The notes beneath the pieces are model-generated. The model had not been told where the DNA came from. It did no database searches and saw nothing but the letters and a program-made list of their open reading frames with translations. A program made the translations under genes and the position numbers. Shown here piece by piece: positions 26,376-36,081 of a stretch of DNA of 64,000 nt. The stretch spans positions 20,832,001 to 20,896,000 of the forward strand of contig NC_079884.1 in NCBI RefSeq assembly GCF_029227915.1. The letters are read 5' to 3'. Source of the DNA: Hydractinia symbiolongicarpus (Eukaryota; Cnidaria; Hydrozoa; Anthoathecata; Hydractiniidae). How positions within the stretch are numbered: the stretch's first letter is position 1; each line of letters starts with the position of its first letter.

Positions 26376-27536
26376 CTACATTACATATATTTTTTTGGCT
26401 TCATCAATTGAATATACTTGTTGAGATCTAGGACACTTTATAGAATAACCTTCATATGAGTCTGCCATTTTTAGCAAAGCTATCTCTCCATAAACATTAC
26501 CATTTGGCAACATCAAAGGATGATTGTGTTCGTTCATGCGATCACCACTTATGCTACATAAAAGCCTTGATTGACTTGAATGAGCAAATGGTAACGGCTT
26601 GGCTAATTCATTGAACAGACGACAACACACAGGACAGTCTTGACACTTTTCTTCCTCGTGGAAGCAGTGTGGTGTTTTCAATGAAGCTAACCCACACTGT
26701 AACACAATTTCAAGCATAGACTGTGAGTGAAGTTGGTGGAGGGCAAGATTCTCTTTCCGAAACTGCTCCACAAGGAAATTCCAACGATTATCATCAAACA
26801 GCTCTTTGTATCTTTTGATCTGAGTGTTTGGCTTGAATGCTAGTAGACCCATGACTGTTTTCTGTATATCAGGAACAGATCCACTGTCTGAAGAGAAATG
26901 TTTACGGGCATACTGAACAGCATCAAAACAACATCCATTTTTAATCAATGTGACAAATTCTTGAATTCTTACATTCAATTCCAGAGTGCTATGCATTTTT
27001 TTTAATTTAGATTTATTTGTGTGACACCATTGCAAGCAAAGAGAAGAATCTTTATGCTTTAAAGCTGTCTCAACATTTTTTGCAATCATAAATAAGTCCC
27101 GATCAACATATTCCCTTATTGAAGAGTTTTCTGCTAACTTAATAGCTGAATCATAGTATCCACAACGTAATAAATAATCAACAAGCATGCGATCTAATCG
27201 ATTTCTTTTCCAGACTATGTTTTTCTTCACAATGGCTTGCTCTTTTAGGTAAGATAATCGGGAAGTACACACTGACAACTTATTCTCCTCTTGTGTTAAT
27301 GTGTCAATAGCTTTCTGTTTTAACAGTATTAGTTTATTTAATACATCATCCAATTCTTTTTCAGTTTCTTTAACTTTTGCACTATTTTTTGATGAAATTT
27401 TCTTCAGTTTATCATTTGAAGAGCTCACATGTGAAACTTCTCGATCAATTATTTTCTGCGCGTTCCGGAAGGTACGATTTAAGCTTTCATATGGCACAAT
27501 CAAAGTTGAGTGTTCAAGAGCTTTTATTTCCGACAT
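26376..27536 (-). CDS. MAEA: MAEA, CTLH/GID complex E3 ubiquitin ligase subunit, intronless CDS
   Basis: One uninterrupted 386-codon frame (human protein about 396). An N-terminal coiled-coil-like region (about 50-100) is followed by LisH (about 113-145, RMLVDYLLRCGYYDSAIKLA), CTLH and CRA (about 150-282), and the degenerate C-terminal RING: CPVC at 301-304, then LPFAHSSQSRLLCSISG, NGNVYG and KCP at 367-369. In the CTLH (yeast GID) complex MAEA pairs with RMND5 to form the catalytic module that ubiquitinates metabolic and regulatory targets in cytosol and nucleus. Just before the start codon the minus strand reads tttttag|ATTATG, so a 5'UTR intron is likely. Other host genes here are split into many exons, so an intronless CDS is unusual and suggests a retrocopy or intron loss. 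No poly(A) tail trace is visible downstream. The frame is intact, arguing for function. Confidence 0.95.
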   Translation of the reverse strand: MSEIKALEHSTLIVPYESLNRTFRNAQKIIDREVSHVSSSNDKLKKISSKNSAKVKETEKELDDVLNKLILLKQKAIDTLTQEENKLSVCTSRLSYLKEQAIVKKNIVWKRNRLDRMLVDYLLRCGYYDSAIKLAENSSIREYVDRDLFMIAKNVETALKHKDSSLCLQWCHTNKSKLKKMHSTLELNVRIQEFVTLIKNGCCFDAVQYARKHFSSDSGSVPDIQKTVMGLLAFKPNTQIKRYKELFDDNRWNFLVEQFRKENLALHQLHSQSMLEIVLQCGLASLKTPHCFHEEEKCQDCPVCCRLFNELAKPLPFAHSSQSRLLCSISGDRMNEHNHPLMLPNGNVYGEIALLKMADSYEGYSIKCPRSQQVYSIDEAKKIYVM

Positions 27537-27639
27537 AATCTAAAAATGTCAAAAGGAAATTCAGTTTGTAAAGCATAGGAGACTGAAACAATTTAGTTGG
27601 TAGCTTCTACCCGGATAATGAACATTGGCAGCTTGCCCC

Positions 27640-27895
27640 AGTTAAGAACAGGGCAGAAAATACATAATCAGGGCAACATAATCAGGACAGGCCGGCTTAT
27701 TACTCCAAAAATATTATTTGGCAAATATAAAAGGAACATAATCAGGGCAGGCCAGTTTATATACGACAGTGTAATATTATTGCTCACTTATTATAGAACG
27801 AACATAATCAGGGCAGGCCGACTTACGTATGACAGTCAAATATTATTCAAGACTTATAGAACAAATATAATCAGGGCCCACCGCTTTTATATCAT
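27640..27895. repeat. Tandem subrepeat array around ACATAATCAGGGCAGGCC
   Basis: Four to five degenerate copies of a unit of roughly 55-65 bp, each containing ACATAATCAGGGCAGGCC followed by TTAT-type sequence and ACTTATAGAAC. The same unit appears inverted near 54.1-54.2 kb and directly near 54.66 kb, so it belongs to a dispersed repeat family. Confidence 0.75.
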
Positions 27896-27899
27896 TTGT

Positions 27900-28320
27900 C
27901 ATCACTTCTGACAAGCAAATAGCCCTGGTAGCAAAGTTGTTGTTGTTCTCAAATGAAACGAAATTTCATGGCAAATACTAAATTTTGGGATTCGCAAGTT
28001 TAATAACTTTTCACCAAACTTTCACCAAACCTGCAAAAAGAATAATTTAGGTTCCGTGAAATTTAGTTACTTCAAAGTATATTATGTTGAAATGTATTTA
28101 CTACAGGAGTAGTTTATACCAAGAATTACATCGATACTTTTTTCTTTCGCCATGCCTAGTTTTTAGGGGTGTATCTTCCAAAGAATGTTTAATTCATAAA
28201 AGTTTGAAGAAAATGACAATCACAGCCTGCCTGGCCCAGCCATTGTATCAGTGTTCATAATCCAGTCACCACAACATAACCAGTGCAAAAAAAGGCCGTT
28301 TTCGCAATCTGGGCAGAACA
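27900..28320 (+). repeat. Dispersed repeat copy (inverted partner at 52.8-53.3 kb)
   Basis: Sequence from AAATAGCCCTGGTAGCAAAG through GATTCGCAAG..TTAATAACTTTTCACCAAAC to ACAGCCTGCCTGGC is clearly similar to the reverse complement of 52,795-53,260. Together with the subrepeat array immediately left of it, this makes one composite repeat of at least 650 bp. No coding potential is seen. Confidence 0.75.
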
Positions 28321-28763
28321 ATATCAATTAGCCAGCTAGCTATATGAAGCACTTGACTTTTTGTTTAGGTTCTACGTAGCTAAGAAGAAATGTTAATTGA
28401 TTGGACACAATTTGTGGGTTTTTTTAGTCTAGAAAAAGTTAGATTTGCAGCTTTACTTTCCAGTTCAATTAGCTAAATAGTACAGGCACATGTAGTTAAA
28501 AAAATTAAAACTTACATTTAAAATTTACAAAACGACACTGATATGGTCGGCAATAAATAACACGGTTCAAATTAACACCTAGTCACTCCTCTATGTAATG
28601 TACATTAATATATGTAAATATTGCTTTTATATGCATATCTATATGCTTCTAAAAAATCAATGCCCGCGAAGTAATTTTTACACAGGTCAATGATGTCCCT
28701 GATTGACCTATAAATTGCGCCGTTTACGTACCTAGACTAAACAAAGGGTATAGATAATCTTCG

Positions 28764-28962
28764 AGTCGGTGAGTTAGTGACTTCGCGAGTCGTGAGTTGG
28801 TGAGAATATGATGTGATGATGATATAATTACCTCTTAAAAATTAAAGCTCTACTATGGAGAGCGACAAGAAGATCGTATGCATATTTTTCCGTTTGTCAA
28901 CATTCGGAAAGTTTTGCAACTCACTAACTCACCGACTCACGTCTCGCCAACTCACCAACTTA
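28764..28962. repeat. Imperfect inverted repeat of GTGAGT-type units
   Basis: GAGTCGGTGAGTTAGTGA with nearby GTGAGTTGGTGAG at 28764-28805 is mirrored by its reverse complement (TCACTAACTCACCGACTC and CTCACCAACT) at 28919-28960. The block lies just left of the 29-kb mobile element. Confidence 0.6.
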
Positions 28963-29037
28963 CGACCAGAACATTTACTAAACTCCTAAACAAGGACTGT
29001 TTAGCGTACTTTGAGTACTACGGTATATGGCTCTGTT

Positions 29038-29112
29038 CAACCTCGAACCCAGGGCCTGTAGCGTTTTTTGATATGAGGATGAAACGCGTACGAGGCCCTG
29101 GTACAACAGACT
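29038..29112 (+). repeat. Left terminal inverted repeat (75 bp)
   Basis: Starts CAACCTCGAACCCAGGGCCT and is identical to the complement of 32102-32176. Within it, CCAGGGCCT (29049-29057) pairs with AGGCCCTGG (29093-29101) and GCGTTT with AAACGC, so each terminus can itself fold into a hairpin. Confidence 0.95.
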
Positions 29113-29789
29113 TACTCAACCAATGAGAATGCGTATACGGCTTTTTTAAATTATGCTAAAAAGATAATAAATGCAGAAGTATTTTTTGCAAGCACAGCAT
29201 TTTATAGTAACAACAAATATGGCGATGAGCATTACGCAGATTTTTTGGTAACTTGTTTATGAAGAAAATATTTATTAATTCACGTTATTTTTGACTTTCC
29301 TTGCATCGTTACAAATTTATCGGTGCTGTTCAAAATTTTTAAACATTATTTTTGTTGTTTCACTGATGGGAAAAAGGCAGCTGACAAGTCAAATGGAATG
29401 GTGCGATGAACATCTGTCCTGCTAACGAAAGTAGCAGGTACTTCTCACCTTTTGTTGGGACACAATACTTATATTTTTAAAAAAACTGCAATTTAATTTT
29501 TGTTTTCACATGCTAAAAAGTAAACAGAAACTTGGTATAGATGCAACTTTTTTAGTATGTATGCTGGCTAACTAGCTAGATACTGTTAGCTAGCTTGAAG
29601 ATGCACAACAATGACAAGTAATCTTTTTTATGTCACAATTCAAGGGATATTATTTGACAATTTTTTGGGATAAGAATACTAGCTAGAGCATTAAAAAATA
29701 TTTTAGGAAATAAAGTATAGCTAGCTGTATAAATAAAAGGAAATATATATATACAAAAAATAACAACTAATATAAATCTTTGTTTTTAG

Positions 29790-30193
29790 GCAAAGGGAAA
29801 GAAAATATCACACCACATAAAGTTTATAGTGGATGTGATAAAGTGTGTAGACTGTGTGCTGAGACTGACTTAAAACGATTTAGTCAAATTTTTGGAAATA
29901 TTGGAACATCAAAACAACTTCAAGAGAAAATACAAGGCACTGTGGGTATCACAATTGTGCAAACTGATAACATAAATGATATAATCTGTCGTAAATGTGA
30001 AAGAAAAATCGAAAACTTTGTACAATTTAAGATTTTGTGTCGGAATGCACAGATAAGCTTTCGGAAAAATTGCAGTGTGAAAAGGGTAATATCGTCACCA
30101 GAACAAAAATGTACCACAAAGAAACTCAGAGGTAAAATATACATTCTTTCTTACCTATGTTTTAAAAATTACATATATCTTTTTTATATATAA
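29790..30193 (+). CDS. ZAD-type zinc-finger domain ORF (cargo of the 29-kb element)
   Basis: An exon beginning after tttgtttttag at 29789 reads through a zinc-associated (ZAD-like) domain: VCRLC, then LKRFSQIFGNIGT, GITIVQTDNINDI, and IICRKCERKIENFVQFKILC. The CxxC...CxxC pattern and spacing match the ZAD fold, which binds zinc and mediates dimerisation in DNA-associated proteins. No start codon lies in frame within the exon, so an upstream exon is needed; I did not find a convincing one. A possible donor AGAG|gtaaaa occurs at 30131/30132. If it is not used, the frame ends at TAA 30191-30193, overlapping the stop of the opposite helicase ORF. Function beyond zinc/DNA association is unknown. 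Confidence 0.65.
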
Positions 30194-31768
30194 TACTTTA
30201 ATACTTTACGAAGGCATTGTGTCGTAGTACAAAAATTCACCATATGTTCATCAACTTTATTTTGTTTTAAACGCCTACTGCTGATATCATGCCCGGTATA
30301 GTACAATCTTGCCAATGCTTTTTGCCCTCTTGGACCAGCCCTTCCAAATTGCTGCATATAGTCTTCGATGGTACTTGGTGGACTTATATGGAAAATTTGT
30401 TCGATATAGGGTGCATGAACACCCATACCAAGCGCAGAAGTTGCTATTATAACGCGAATGTTTGAAACTTCTTTTGCAACTTCAAGGAGAATTTCGTTTT
30501 TCATTGACTTTGTTTGTGGTGCGTGAAATTGCACAATTAAACAATTGCTAGGGTTTGTTATGTTTTCAACATACATGTGTTCCTTTAATACATTTTTTAT
30601 TAACTTGTATATATACCCACAAAACCTCAATCCACAATATATAATAGTTTGAGGAAAACTTTTCTTTAGTGATTTTAGCTCCTTTGCAAGTGGCAAGATG
30701 ATATTTTCAATACCTTCTTCACCAACTTTTCTCTTTTCTTTGCACATGTATACATTTTTTCTGTTTGGATTAACAGATATTATTGTTGGGGTTTTCATTC
30801 CAAGTATATGTTTTATTTTAGCCAGTGTTTTTTCTGTTGCGGTAGCTGTAAGTGCGATAAAAGGTACCTCTCTAAAAAAAGCTCGCATTGCTCCCAAGTT
30901 TTCAAATTCTTTGCGAAATTCTTTTCCCCTTAAAGATAAAGAAATATATATATATTTTAGGATTAACATTTTGTTAGTTATATATAATAATTTTGTTAGT
31001 TATATATAATTTTATATCTGTTTTATATTATATATATACATTTTTGTTATTCAGTTGTTGTACAGATATTCTTGTCTTTGTTATTTTATTAGCATTTTGC
31101 AATTAACATTACATTATTGCATATTTCCTTATTAGAGAAATTATTCTTGTATATATATATATATACATATATATATAATATTTAACTTTTTTAAAGTTGT
31201 AGCTATATATATACCTATATAAATAAAGTAGTACTTACCAGGTGTCCAAGCAGTGAGCCTCATCAATGACACAAGCTTTGACATTTTTTTGATAAATTTT
31301 CGTTTTCATCAAAGTTCTTCCTCTCTCACTCAATATAGCCTCTGGATGGCAAAATAGGAAGTCACAATGACCATCCAATACAAATGATGGTAAGACATCT
31401 TCTGTTTTATCACTCAGACAGATATCCTCAAATAACGTCTGTACAGCATTCTCCTCAAAATTTAAGTCACGTAGGATGTAGCAAGTCATTCCTACTTTTT
31501 TCAGAAAATTCACTTGATCTTCCATAATTGCGTTTAAACAAGTGATTACAATGACAATTGAAGATTTTTCGTCTTTGTTTCTCATGACATCTGGTAACAG
31601 TTGAAAAATTAAAGATTTCCCATATACTGTTGGAAACACCCCAATGACATCCTGTCCTCTTACTATGGACTCCAAGCACTTGACTTGTTTGGGTTTAAAG
31701 TTAAGGTCAGGAAAATTTCGACACTCCAGAGATCTTTGAATTTTCTCCAAAATTGCGAAGGGTTCCAT
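30184..31768 (-). CDS. RecQ-like superfamily 2 helicase, truncated (cargo of the 29-kb element)
   Basis: Exons 31239-31768 and 30184-30928 join in phase inside a Trp codon, giving 424 residues. Helicase motifs in order: motif 0-like LNFKPKQVKCLESI, motif I PTVYGKS (46-52), Ia IVITCLNAIMEDQV, DEAH in VIDEAHCLDTWG (170-173), III ALTATAT (202-208), V ATSALGMGV (339-347) and VI QQFGRAG (369-375). RecQ enzymes unwind DNA 3'->5' with ATP. Oddities: the Walker-A glycine of TGxGKS is Val (codon GTA, one base from GGA), which may impair ATPase activity; and the protein ends at ..CTTTQCLRKVLKYYI, just inside the zinc-binding subdomain, so the complete RQC and HRDC regions are absent. The whole gene lies inside a transposable element. 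It is either a degenerating captured host gene or element machinery. Confidence 0.82.
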
Positions 31769-32101
31769 CGCATCATCTGTTATTTTTGACGTAGATGTAA
31801 AATTTAGAAATTCTATTCTATAATATTTAAAATAAGAATAATAATAAACATTTAAAGTGGCTATCCCAGAAAATCACAAAAACCTATAGTTAGTGGATTG
31901 TTTCCACTATACAATACTATATGTATCATACACCACAAAATGACTAGAAAGCCATTAAGGGTTGTATTTACTCTGTAATTTTACAGTGTAGCTATAGGTA
32001 GCGCTGGCTAAAGTACCCTCCCGCCACTAGAACACCATCTTCGATCGAAAACGTCACGCATACATTACGTTTCTCTGCATGCTTAATTTTGGGCGAATTT
32101 C

Positions 32102-32176
32102 AGTCTGTTGTACCAGGGCCTCGTACGCGTTTCATCCTCATATCAAAAAACGCTACAGGCCCTGGGTTCGAGGTTG
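32102..32176 (-). repeat. Right terminal inverted repeat (75 bp)
   Basis: Exact complement of the left repeat; its outer end reads GGGTTCGAGGTTG and abuts the 9-bp duplication. Confidence 0.95.
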
Positions 32177-32230
32177 GGCTCTGTTAAATTCGATTTGAGG
32201 AAAGTTGTGTAAAGTACTCTGGCACTCTTG

Positions 32231-32584
32231 GCGCCGTAGATTAGTCGTTATAGCTCTCGTACTCTGTGTGCGGGAGACCGGGGTTCGATTCCTTTTGACG
32301 GCGATTCAACATGGGCGAGTGAATGTTACTATAGCCTTGGTTTAACCCAATCCATGTGAGGGAAATTGGGGAGATGGCTCCATGTGTGTGGCGTTGGATG
32401 TTGCCGGAGGTTGTCTAGTAGAACATGGGCCCTAATTGGGTCTGCGTAGCTCAAAATGAGCATTAAATACTCTAGGACTCCCCATCTAAGCCATGGCCCC
32501 TCCTGGAAATACTATATAGGGTATATCCCTCGATATTACTGAGTCTAGCCGTGTAAAATATGCACATCTATCTATCTATCTCTA
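32231..32584 (+). repeat. tRNA-derived SINE
   Basis: The first 72 nt (32232-32303) look like a tRNA. CGCCGT pairs with ACGGCG as an acceptor stem, an A-box-like TAGATTAGTCG lies at about 32237, and a perfect B box GGTTCGATTCC at 32282-32292, which together make an RNA polymerase III promoter. A unique body follows and the copy ends in an ATCT microsatellite. A second, rearranged copy is at 2.1-2.4 kb. It begins about 45 bp right of the 29-kb element. I do not call a functional tRNA: the anticodon arm is irregular. Confidence 0.85.
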
Positions 32585-33256
32585 GCGAGAGCTGTAGCTA
32601 TTTTCAAAGAGAATTGGAGACCCGGAGCTTTGATGGGTTGTACATGCTGCGACTAACTTGTTTGACGACGATAAAAGTCATGAGTTATTGCAAGTTGATG
32701 CCACGAATGCCTTCAATTCTATCAACTGGTCAGTGATGCTACATAACGTAAAAACTTTGTGTCCAGAATTTTCTATATGTTTATTTACTTATAATAATGT
32801 TTACAGGATGACCTAAATATATTCGTTACTGCTATCAATCAATCAGGGTCCTGTTTGAAAAAAATACAAAATAAAAATATATATGATTTTATATAAATAT
32901 CAACAATTTAAAACTGTCACGCCAAAAAACTAACTGAAAGTAAGGAACAGATAAAGTATGCACGCCATAGAAGTCATCGGTAGGTGAGAAAAACTAACTG
33001 TACAGCTATGTTAAGCTGTCGAAACTATTTATCACTGGCGGAAAGGAGTTACTGAGGAAGGAACAACGCAAGGACACACTATTGCTATAGGCATGTAGAC
33101 GGTAAGATTATGTTTTGGGTAGTTTTGTTTGACAGTTATTGATATATGCAAACATATATATACTGACATCGATGTAAATTAAATGAAGGAATAGGGAGCT
33201 TTGACTAACTCTTCGGCAGCCGAATAAAATCGACAACAATCTCACATGTTTTTAAA

Positions 33257-35464
33257 ATGGCGGATAACCACAGTGGAAAAAGATATAATAATAAACACTT
33301 TATCAAACTGACCTACGTAGATGCAAAAACGCTATCTTCTCATAAATATTCCTGTATTTCTGAAATACGCCATGAAATGAAAATTCCAATGTCTCCAAAA
33401 TATATTAACAATATACGGTTGGGATTGACAGAAAGTTTATGCAAGGAACTATTTGTTTATAACGAGAAAATGAAAGGGATTCCACTGGCATTTGATAACA
33501 TTAAAGTAATAAAATCCAATATTATCGATGACCAAGACTTTTTTATGTTAACCGTCAGTGTTATTTTTTTGGTATTTAATCCAGTAATTGGAAAAATATT
33601 GCATGGTACTGTGAACAAAATTAGTGAGTATAGCTACAAGTTAGATTAAAAGATTCTATATATTTCTTTTTAAAGTATAATAGTTTCTGCTACTTTACTA
33701 TTAAAAATAGATTGTCCAGATCATGCTTCTTCAGTTGTTCCTATTCTCTACATGTAATCTTTTTTACCTGGATTTTCTCCAAATTAACAGTTTCCCCCGT
33801 TCCACCATTCCATTATCACCCACCTTTGCTGAAAGTGCTACAGAACCTTTCAATGTTTGAATTAAACTAATATTAGCTACTTAGCTAGTTGTGAGGTAGC
33901 CAACCATTTGGAAAACATGAAAAACCTGAAAAAGTCAAGGAATTTAAAAACAATAGGGCAATAGTACAAAGAATATGGTTGTGTGAAACTCAATTATCTG
34001 AGTGTAATTAAGTGTGCTGTTTTTTGTGATAACAATTTAAATTTCTTTTAGTCATAAACAGCAGGGAAAATATAAAGACAATTGAATGCTAGCTACAACC
34101 CTCTAAGTTGTTGTTTAAGGATCATCCCGATTACAATTTTAAAAAAAATATTCTTGTGCTGAAGTACATGTTTTTTATAAGCATGACATTTATAAGCATC
34201 CATAAGCCTAAATATGGCCATTTTTTTAAGCATATGCTAAGCATTATGTGAACTGTCCATTTTTTATTTCTTTTTTTCTAGGTGATCATCATTTTGGTTG
34301 CCTTATCCATAACTGCATCAATGGCTCCATACGTCACCCAAGGGAAGACTATCTGACACAAGAACAAAAAGAAATAGTAAAAAATATAGCAGTTGGTGAT
34401 AAGGTCATTTTTAAAGTTCATAAATTAGACGTGCACCACGATATTCTTTTCATACTTGGCGACATTGCACAAGAGTTTTATCAAAAAGTCCAGTAAGGCT
34501 TCGTTTTCATTGTAACATTGTAGTTCCAGAGGTCATGTTAACTTAAATATGAGGAGTTGTGTAATGGACCATCTATAAGTTAAAAACGAACTGGAGCTTA
34601 TGAACATTTTTTAATGGGAAAAAGTGTTTGGGGAGGAATTTTTTGCATTTTGCAGGAAGGAACTTGACATTTTACAAAGTTGAATTTTTTGCAGGAAAAA
34701 GCTTGCAGTTCTACAAGTTCTAGAGAAATCGTCATCCCTGTCATCGAATTAGGGTCCTTGGGTAACAAATCAACGACTCTCCATGCTCGCAGAAGCGAAG
34801 GAAATCATTATTTTTGTTGTTCTTGTTCACATAAACAAAGTGTGTGCTGGATCAACAATTGGTGAATTAACATAGATATAATGACTTGTCCTTAAATGTT
34901 AATAAAAGAAAGGTTTTGGAAGAATTACATATCGTGAATATCGAAGCTGACAAAAATTACAGTGACAATTAAATTATTTTGCCGAAAATTTGTGAAATTG
35001 TGAAAAATTTGATCCATTAAGTATCTGTTTTGAAATGGTTAAATAAAAAACAACACGCGGCTACTGTTGTTTGGTTGATATTAGCTATGTAATTTCTTGA
35101 CATTTTTTCAAAATTCGATTTTTTCAGACTAGTCAAAGTAATTTACACACAATTTTTCTTTTTCAGCCATAATCTCAATTCAACTAAACCAAAAACAGAG
35201 GAAGATGTGAATAACAATGAAGGTAGTCTTTTTAAATCAAGCTGTGAAACGCCTAAGAAAAAGAAAAAACATGATGAAGAAGAAAGAAATATTCTCACTG
35301 AAGAAAGGGATATTGTTTATGAAGAAGAGAATATTGTAAACGGGCAAAACAAACAAAAATTAAAACGAAAGAGAACTGACTCTTCCTCACAATCTGAATC
35401 ACCATCCAAAAAGAAAAAAAAGAAAAGAAAGAAAAAGAAAAAGAGCGAAGAAGACACAGATTAA
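33257..35464 (+). CDS. POLR1F: RNA polymerase I subunit RPA43
   Basis: Three exons (33257-33623, 34282-34492, 35167-35464) join in phase to 291 residues. RPA43 forms the stalk of RNA polymerase I with RPA14 and recruits the initiation factor RRN3 in the nucleolus. Exon 1 holds the N-terminal domain with SPKYINNIRLGLTESLCKEL, then GIPLAFDNIKV and VFNPVIGKILHGTVNKI. Exon 2 is the OB-fold part with SDHHFGCLIHNCINGSI and VGDKVIFKVHKLD. Exon 3 is acidic and lysine-rich, ending in long K/R runs (residues about 260-291) as in animal homologues, a likely nucleolar localisation tail. Donors are A|gtgagt and CA|gtaagg; acceptors are tttctag and ttttcag. The start is the first ATG, MADNHSGKRYNN. It is tail-to-tail with the next minus-strand ORF, 45 bp away. 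Confidence 0.93.
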
Positions 35465-35509
35465 ATTTTGTATCGATAAATTCTTCCTTTTTAACTTTTT
35501 TAATACGGC

Positions 35510-35776
35510 TTACTCCGAATCAAACTCAAATAATCTTACCAGTCTCAGAGGTAGAAATTTTTGCTGGCACGGTTCTAAGCTACATTTAGCTGTAATATAA
35601 ACCTTAGGTCTAAATGTTATTCTGCGCCATTGCAGAGATGTCTGTTCGTCACTTTTATTTGTTGTGAAAATTACATTTTGAAACCACTGGGACTTTAAAT
35701 AAGCGTAGAATACAAAAAAACAGCTGTTACCAGGCTTACGGTTAAGGTGGGAAGATTGAGATTTAAAATTTTCCAA
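35510..35776 (-). CDS. Unassigned C-terminal exon
   Basis: An open frame preceded by a possible acceptor (aacctcag|TTGG) encodes about 88 residues including FYAYLKSQWFQNVIFTTN, WRRITFRPKVYITAKC and the C-terminus LVRLFEFDSE. An alternative model joins 35741-35811 and 35510-35692 across a 47-bp intron. I do not recognise the family and found no upstream exons. It may be the last exon of a minus-strand gene ending tail-to-tail with POLR1F, or a chance ORF. Confidence 0.35.
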   Translation of the reverse strand: MENFKSQSSHLNRKPGNSCFFVFYAYLKSQWFQNVIFTTNKSDEQTSLQWRRITFRPKVYITAKCSLEPCQQKFLPLRLVRLFEFDSE

Positions 35777-36081
35777 CTGAGGTTACTAAAGCGAGCAGAC
35801 ACTTTCGCTACCTGCAAAGCAAACACACATTTAAAAGCTAACAGCATGCCGCCTTTGTGTTCTAAACTGCCGAAATGATGACGTGGTAATTTAACAGTGG
35901 AAACGGTCAGTTGATTTCTTCAGCCGTTAGGACATTATATTGAATACCATGTGAATTTAAAACATTGCAGCATTTCTCTTTTTTCTCTGCCATGACTGAA
36001 TACTTCTAACATGTCATTTAACCTAAAAAAAAAAAAATAAACACCAAATAATTCTGGCGGTTACGCTACATTGCCCTTTCT

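Larger units (their letters stand above)
29029..32185. mobile_element. 3.1-kb TIR element with 9-bp target duplication carrying ZAD and RecQ-like ORFs
   Basis: The element proper is 29038-32176 (3,139 bp). Its ends are 75-bp perfect inverted repeats and it is flanked on both sides by the same 9-mer GGCTCTGTT (29029-29037 and 32177-32185). These are the hallmarks of a cut-and-paste DNA transposon insertion. A 9-bp duplication with long terminal repeats fits the Mutator-like superfamily best, an inference from duplication length only. Inside are two convergent ORFs, a ZAD-type zinc finger (plus) and a two-exon RecQ-like helicase (minus); they account for about 2.0 kb. No DDE transposase is recognisable. 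It may be a gene-carrying non-autonomous element (Pack-MULE-like), or a family whose helicase is part of its own machinery. The perfect repeats and exact duplication imply recent insertion. Confidence 0.88.

Noticed and set aside
27640-27895. Possible CRISPR-like array
   Set aside because: Units are degenerate and lack unique spacers; the same units are scattered in the genome and the host is eukaryotic.
29369-29440. Upstream coding exon for the ZAD ORF starting MGKRQLTSQ
   Set aside because: The frame hits stops before the nearby donor, and the phase does not fit the exon starting at 29790.
29038-32176. Assignment to the Academ superfamily (a helicase-bearing lineage is known)
   Set aside because: As I recall, those elements make 3-4 bp target duplications; here it is a clear 9 bp, and no Academ transposase or XPG-like nuclease is seen.
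32232-32303. Functional tRNA gene
   Set aside because: The anticodon arm is poorly paired and the sequence continues into a SINE body with a second genomic copy.
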